Assembly (NCBI GenBank): GCA_963920665.1
Contig: OY987271.1
Coordinates: forward strand, 6,265,350-6,329,349
Origin: Straminergon stramineum
Lineage: Eukaryota > Streptophyta > Bryopsida > Hypnales > Calliergonaceae
Length of the DNA stretch: 64,000 nt
Direction of reading: 5' to 3'
The translations under genes and the position numbers were made by a program. Position 1 is the first letter of the stretch. Every line of letters starts with the position of its first letter. The notes beneath the pieces are model-generated. The model ran no database searches, was not told where the DNA came from, and worked only from the letters and a program-made list of their open reading frames with translations. Shown here piece after piece: positions 58,600 to 64,000 of the stretch.

Positions 58600-60600
58600 G
58601 ACCTAGAGGCCAATTTTGAATACGTAATTTTTGTGTGCGATTATTGTATGTGTTGGCTTTGCACAATGGATGAATTGAGGTTTGGGAAACATTGTGACAG
58701 TGGTGTGCAAGGCCATGAGTACAATCATGCATTCTTAAATACATTTACCCTTTTTTTTTCTATAGGCTTGAAGCTACACATTAAAATGGAGGCAATTGGG
58801 CATTAAATTACCTTAAAAAACACTACAATATATGTCCCTTTGAAGCATGCACCCATGAAAGACAACCTCATTATGTTGTATGTGATTTAGTCCCATTCAA
58901 CACAATCATCAACGATTTTATCCATTGTAAATTATTTTTCCATGACTTTTTAAAGTGTGCTACTATCAAGAAAATGTCTTAAATTAATAACCTAACCTTG
59001 TGGCATCTTATATTGTGAATGTAGGTGTTTCTATATCTTCCATGTAGTCATTTTGTGAAATTATGTTCCATTAGATTAGGAAATTATAATGAAAATCGTC
59101 ACAAGTAGAATCTAATTTTTTTTTGCTTGGAGACTATGCTATAAATTTCAAAAGCAATGTGTTGGAGTCTCCTACAATTGGTTGTAGATTTGTAGGAAAA
59201 AACACACTTAGAACCTTGCTTTAAAAAATGATCCTTCAATAGCAACATCTTTGAATAAAAACTCTGATCACCTACTCAAGCTGAAAATTTGTATAGATTC
59301 ACATGTATATTTTGTCTATCAGTAGGCAAAAAATAAAAGTTCATATACATACCTAGTGCTACTACACAAATTATAATGAAATTTAGTGTTTGCAATACTA
59401 ATTGCAAATCCTAACTCTAAATGGCAGCAACATTCGTAGTATTACCAACACTAAATATCAACCAAATTTTCACCTTTAAAATGAAATTAGAACTCATTAA
59501 AGATGGCTCACCCTAAATAAAATTACACTAGAAGAAAATGAATTTTTTTATTACATATGCAATTGCTTTTTGAACTCGGGAAGTTGTGGTCATTATTGAC
59601 AAGTTCTTCTTGAAAATGCAATTGTAAAGGACAAAGGGGTTATTTCTCATCCATCAACTTAGTTGGAAGTTCATCAACAAATTTTACCAATGTAGGATGG
59701 CATTCACTTTCACATTAACACATTGTAATGCACTTCCACATTAGCACATCTACTCAATTGACATTCCCACGAGTATATGCCATCCTATGTGGCGATTTCA
59801 ATTGTGGTAGTAGAAAAGTAGCAACGTTGAGAAACAACTATGATGCACATCAAATTTCCTATCGACAAGGTGATGTGGAGAAGTTGTATCAGATGTTGAT
59901 AAAGTTATTTTTTTTCAATAATTTAAACATTTCATTTATTTTTATTTTATCTCCTATTATTTCTATGGTGAATTATATGAAAATATTCTAGTGGTCATTT
60001 CGTTGTTTCTGTGTGCTATATGAGATGTTCATGTTGATTTATTAGTTGATCTTCAATAACAATTGAGTTCTAGTGTATGTGGTACTTTGACTTCAAATTG
60101 CAATAGTTGTTTTTTTAGTTGTGAAAGTGGGATGAACTCATTCTAAGGTCATTCTTTATACATTGAATGATTGAAATACAACTTCTTTGCTACAACAACT
60201 TAGTAACAAGCACGTACACCTTCAAAAATGACTAGAAAACAACTGAAATAATTCAAAAGTATGAATGATATTGTAATTACAACATTGTTGGAAATGTGTT
60301 CTACATGAGTGAGCATCCAAAAAATAGTTATAATGACCAATGCACTTGCTGCCTACACATAGATTTGAATACCAGTTCACAAATATCTACTCAAGTTCTT
60401 AGAACATTGTAAACTATACACACAAAGGCACAAATCCTTTCAAATTTCTTTGATATCTACCACTAGTTTATGCCTTTCAACACATTCATACATTATAAAC
60501 CAATTAAAATCCATCTAATTATCTAATGCTAGAATTACTAACCAAGTGATTCATAAGTTTTCATCTAAACAAACTATGGGATTCTAAACAATTATATCAT
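58600..60600. other. AT-rich intergenic sequence
   Basis: Short frames only, up to 87 codons (59728-59991), none with convincing motifs. No bounded repeat recognised. Confidence 0.45.
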
Positions 60601-60604
60601 CAAA

Positions 60605-61006
60605 ATGCCTCCAGATATAGTAAATTTCCCATGGTATTGCAATTGGGAAGGCCATAGCTCAAAGACATTCAAGAAATTTACAATTGGAATTGAAACCAAA
60701 TTACAGTACATTGGTAGGGCAATTGGTTCTAAATCAAACCATTGGAAGCAAATCTTGAAGCAAATGGGATGGAAGAATCAAAGAAGTAGTTGATCTAGAC
60801 AAAACTAAAGAATAGGATAATCAATTAGTGTAAGGTAGTATGATACATTTTTTTTTAAACTTCCAATGAGAATACATCAAACTAATTTGTATGCAATCAA
60901 CAAAGATAATAATCTAGAGGTGTTAGAACACATACATGAGACCAACAAGGAAGAAGCTATGCAAACAAAGTTCAATCAATTATTGTTGAATATTTTGGAA
61001 AATTAA
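60605..61006 (+). pseudogene. Coding-like remnant of unknown origin in two frames
   Basis: 60605-60793 reads 62 codons with ordinary amino-acid use (MPPDIVNFPWYCNWEGHS at its start), and 60860-61006 reads about 48 codons in another frame (LPMRIHQTNLYAINKDN ... NILEN, stop). Both lack the low-complexity look of chance frames here. The second vaguely recalls the region after an LTR-retroelement integrase core, but this is not firm. If one gene, it is broken by stops and a frameshift. Confidence 0.25.
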
Positions 61007-61119
61007 TAACCCCGACCTAGTTGCAACTTATCAAGAGTCCAAATGAAGGATCAAGTTCTTCTTGAGCAACAAACAAATCTTGACCACACATGATGTCCCA
61101 TGCCCGTGCCTCTACTGCA

Positions 61120-62046
61120 TTAACCCCTGAAGGATCAAGACCTTTTTTCTGCAAAAAAACACTCAAAACTGTCATTTTTAGAGCAAAGAGTAAAAAAAAT
61201 TGAAAATTTTATTTTTTGCACATCTAACTATAGGATCTTACACCTAACTAGTATAAAAATGTGTGAAAAAAATTTCAGAAATTTTGACCGCATAGATTGC
61301 AAGATATCTGCGTTTAAAGTGAAGAAAACAAGTTTTTCCACACATTGCGGGACTAGGTTTTTTGACTTTGAACCTTCTTAATTAAAATTTTTTGCACTAA
61401 AGAGTTTTGAGCTTTAAATATTTATGGTGGAGAAATGAGTTGAGAGTCTAGGAAATTAAAATAATTAATTAATTAATTTTGATTCTTTAAAAAATTGTTA
61501 AGTAGACGTAGATACAAGATAGAAGGAAAATCTAAATTATTAATATCTCTGAGATGGAATTAAATGCACTAATCCAAATGGTGAAATTGTTCTAGAAGGA
61601 AATTGAAATGATATGGACGGGTTTGTTTTTTTTAAATTGTAAAAATTGCATTCAGAAATGAATCCTACAAGTTATTTTTTTAGGAAGATGCTCTAACTGC
61701 CCGTAAAACAAGATTGTCTATAACTTTCTCTTAACAAATCCAAATGGAATGAATCAAATCTTTCTGTGTAGAAAAAAACACAATCTATAAGGAAAAAGAA
61801 AGAAAAAAGAAAAAAGTTCAAATTTTTGAAACTTTTTTTTGCTGCCCTTCTCCCCTGTTTTGAGCTTATTTGGGCATGACTTTTGTTCCTGGGCACCAAA
61901 TGAAAAAAAATTATATCCCCACGGAGATAATCAATTTTTCTATCTTCAAAAAAAGTTTTTAAAAATTAGGACAAAAATTGAGACCGTAGGTACCTACCCA
62001 AAATCTCATTTGTCCCCTGAAGGGACAATGGTCCTTTAGGGGTTAA
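61120..62046 (+). mobile_element. TTAA-bounded element, 927 bp, largest full copy
   Basis: Left end TTAACCCCTGAAGGATCAAG; right end reversed TTAACCCCTAAAGGACCATTG, with a small palindrome GTCCCCTGAAGGGAC just inside. TTAA at both edges and no further matching flanks. The interior is colinear with 14242-14910. Frames of 66-68 codons inside have no recognised motif, so it is non-autonomous. Confidence 0.8.
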
Positions 62047-64000
62047 CAAATGTGGTAGGTGTGAAAAACCTTGAATTTGAGCCAAAACATTCTTAATAAT
62101 TCCATTTGGAGCTATGGGCATATTATTTGTCATACAAACTATGAATGACATTGACTACAATGTTGGTAAGCTTAGATATTTTAAATGAGTTTGCCCATAA
62201 CAGTATCCTCTAAGCCATACCATCATTGATTAGGACACTAGATAACTCATAGTTGTTTATTGTAATTTTGATAATAAGCATTGTCTACATCCAACATGGT
62301 GGTGTGAAGTTGATTTATTTCAATTTCAATTTGAGGTACTTGCTCAATCTTTTGAGTGGCCAAGTATTCTTGTAATTTTGAATTGAGTTGGAGTAGACAT
62401 CCCAAGGACATACAACATTCATTTTGTTTATTGGATCTATCATTGTTTTTGCAAATTTGTATGTATTTTTGTAGTTTGTCCCAATAACCTTCAACGAAAG
62501 GTCTTCAATTTTCCATTGTAAATTTGGTCTCTTTGTTTTATTTTTTGGAAATAGATACTTTTGCTACCAATACTATTATTATATGTATCTATGTGGGTTT
62601 GAATTTAGTAATCAACAATCCTCCTTGTCTTGTTGTTTTATTTCTTTTGCATTTGTTGCCATTGCTTATAGGCCTTTTCGACAATTCTTTACTCAATGCT
62701 CTCTAAAACCTCATTCCTAACACATTATTGGTGGTATTTTAGTTTGGAATGCATCATAATGTGTTTCTTCAAGTTCAAATGCTATTGTGTTAAAATTCAA
62801 TTTGGATGTTGCATGTATGTTTCTTTGTTTGGGGGTGTTATCAACATTGTCCACTATAATTATTACCACATATCTTGCATATCTATATGGTTTGCATTGT
62901 TTTCATGCATGCATATGTCCCACTATCGTCCATTGTTTCTAATTCATGTGTAATTTTGCTGATTTTAGCTAATATTTTTTCTCTCTTATAAACCAACCCC
63001 TTTTGGTTAGTAATATCTTTTTAAATTATATGCATAAAATGGATTCATGTGGTTGATTTTCAAGTTTATTGGTAGTTTGCATGAATCTATTGTAAAATCA
63101 ACCTACTTAGTTCATTGGTATGTTGCTTATGTAATGCTTCCCTAATGTGTTAAATTGTTATGTTCTCATTCAACATATTAGTTGATTGGTTTTCCCTTCA
63201 ATGTTTTTCCAAAAAGGTACTTTCAGTAATTCGGTCTTCTTTATTGTATATTTAGTTCATCTAAGTCACAACTTTGATTCAATTTCTATCCATCTTCAAA
63301 CTTAGGATATTTTTTGGCTGCATTCCAATTGTTGAATTTCAAGAACTACATAGTCGCTTTGGAATTGAAGGTTTGTGAGCATTTCTTGTATCCAATCCTT
63401 CTTGATCTTTTTGTGGCAAGTTGTAAGATACATTAATATCAATTTATATTAACCACTATTGTCCAACCAACTACTTGATGTATTGATCTATGGATTCCAT
63501 GTGTGTTTTCATCCATTGATAAAATTCGCATCCATCCATCTATTTGTTTTCTTCATTTGCAAATTAAAGTGTATTTGTTTTTCTTTTGGTTCTTTTGTTC
63601 TTTTACCTTGTCTATGGGTATTTGTCTTCCTTACATGGCTTGTTCTTACCCATGTGGCCTAGTACATACCAATCACAAATGATGAAATCCAACATGGTCC
63701 CCAAAATGTTAGTTGGATTTTTGTATATACGCATTTGATTATAGATATATACTTCATAAGGCACAAGCTTGTCTATATATTGCACTTCTATAGTGAATTT
63801 CTGGATAGTCATAATAGTACTTCATTGTTAACTCATTTCACTTGTTTGACCAAGAGCTCTAAATATCATTTAGAAGATACAATAGTCACAATAGACTTAA
63901 GATTAGCAAAACGTATGTATCTTTATTCAAAAAATACTCCACTACAAGAGAAAGGGGTGTTTTAAGTGAGTTTTTTAAGTATAGTCCTAGACATAAGATT
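62047..64000. other. T-rich intergenic sequence to the window end
   Basis: Frames of 60-85 codons are hydrophobic translations of T-rich DNA. Neither a gene nor a bounded repeat is recognised. Confidence 0.45.

Noticed and set aside
59728..59991. 87-codon frame containing GDFN, a motif found in LINE endonucleases
   Set aside because: The four-residue match stands alone, without the other endonuclease motifs, in a short AT-rich frame.

Overview
The window looks like nuclear DNA of a land plant with a large, repeat-rich genome. It holds one gene I can name with confidence: an intact, intronless coding frame at 43910-44884 for a VQ-motif protein of the MKS1 (MAP kinase substrate 1) type, a plant-specific family. 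Outside a central unique block (about 40.9-52.8 kb) the sequence is AT-rich, gene-poor and packed with decayed repeats. The plant lineage cannot be fixed from the sequence; the long gene-poor flanks would fit a fern, lycophyte or gymnosperm better than a compact angiosperm. I see no ribosomal RNA, tRNA gene, CRISPR or bacterial feature.

Layout. 0-2.1 kb: a long foldback repeat, a doubly hit retroposon target and a GC-richer segment. 2.9-6.2 kb: a strand-asymmetric stretch (C far above G) with a 91-bp tandem repeat, a foldback and an inverted-terminus element. 7.45-11.3 kb: a probable decayed LTR-retroelement segment. 11.5-12.1 kb: a dispersed repeat with an 88-bp tandem triplication. 13.4-21.2 kb: several TTAA-bounded elements and two diverged copies of a 1.7-kb repeat, one interrupted by such an element. 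23.2-26.8 kb: another inverted-terminus element, a region dense in CCAATTTGG-like words, a large inverted repeat and a CACTA-like miniature element. 31-32 kb: a direct duplication. 32.5-40.9 kb: nested and adjacent TTAA-bounded elements, including a 105-bp CACTA miniature element inside one of them. 41-53 kb: the VQ gene and its unique flanks. 53-64 kb: AT-rich sequence with a SINE, a recent 82-bp duplication and the largest TTAA-bounded element (61120-62046).

Three mobile-element observations stand out. (1) A retroposon family, probably a LINE, has left at least six very short 5'-truncated insertions with clear target-site duplications, including two successive hits on one target. (2) A group of at least eight 0.2-0.9-kb elements has termini of the form TTAA-CCCCTAAA; one is supported by a related empty site in the window, which suggests TTAA (or TA) target duplication. 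(3) Three related elements with inverted ends and an AT-rich core carry unusually long (11-15 bp) flanking direct repeats. None of these encodes a recognisable enzyme here. The VQ protein is expected to work in the nucleus with WRKY factors and MAP kinases in stress or defence signalling; no partner gene is present.
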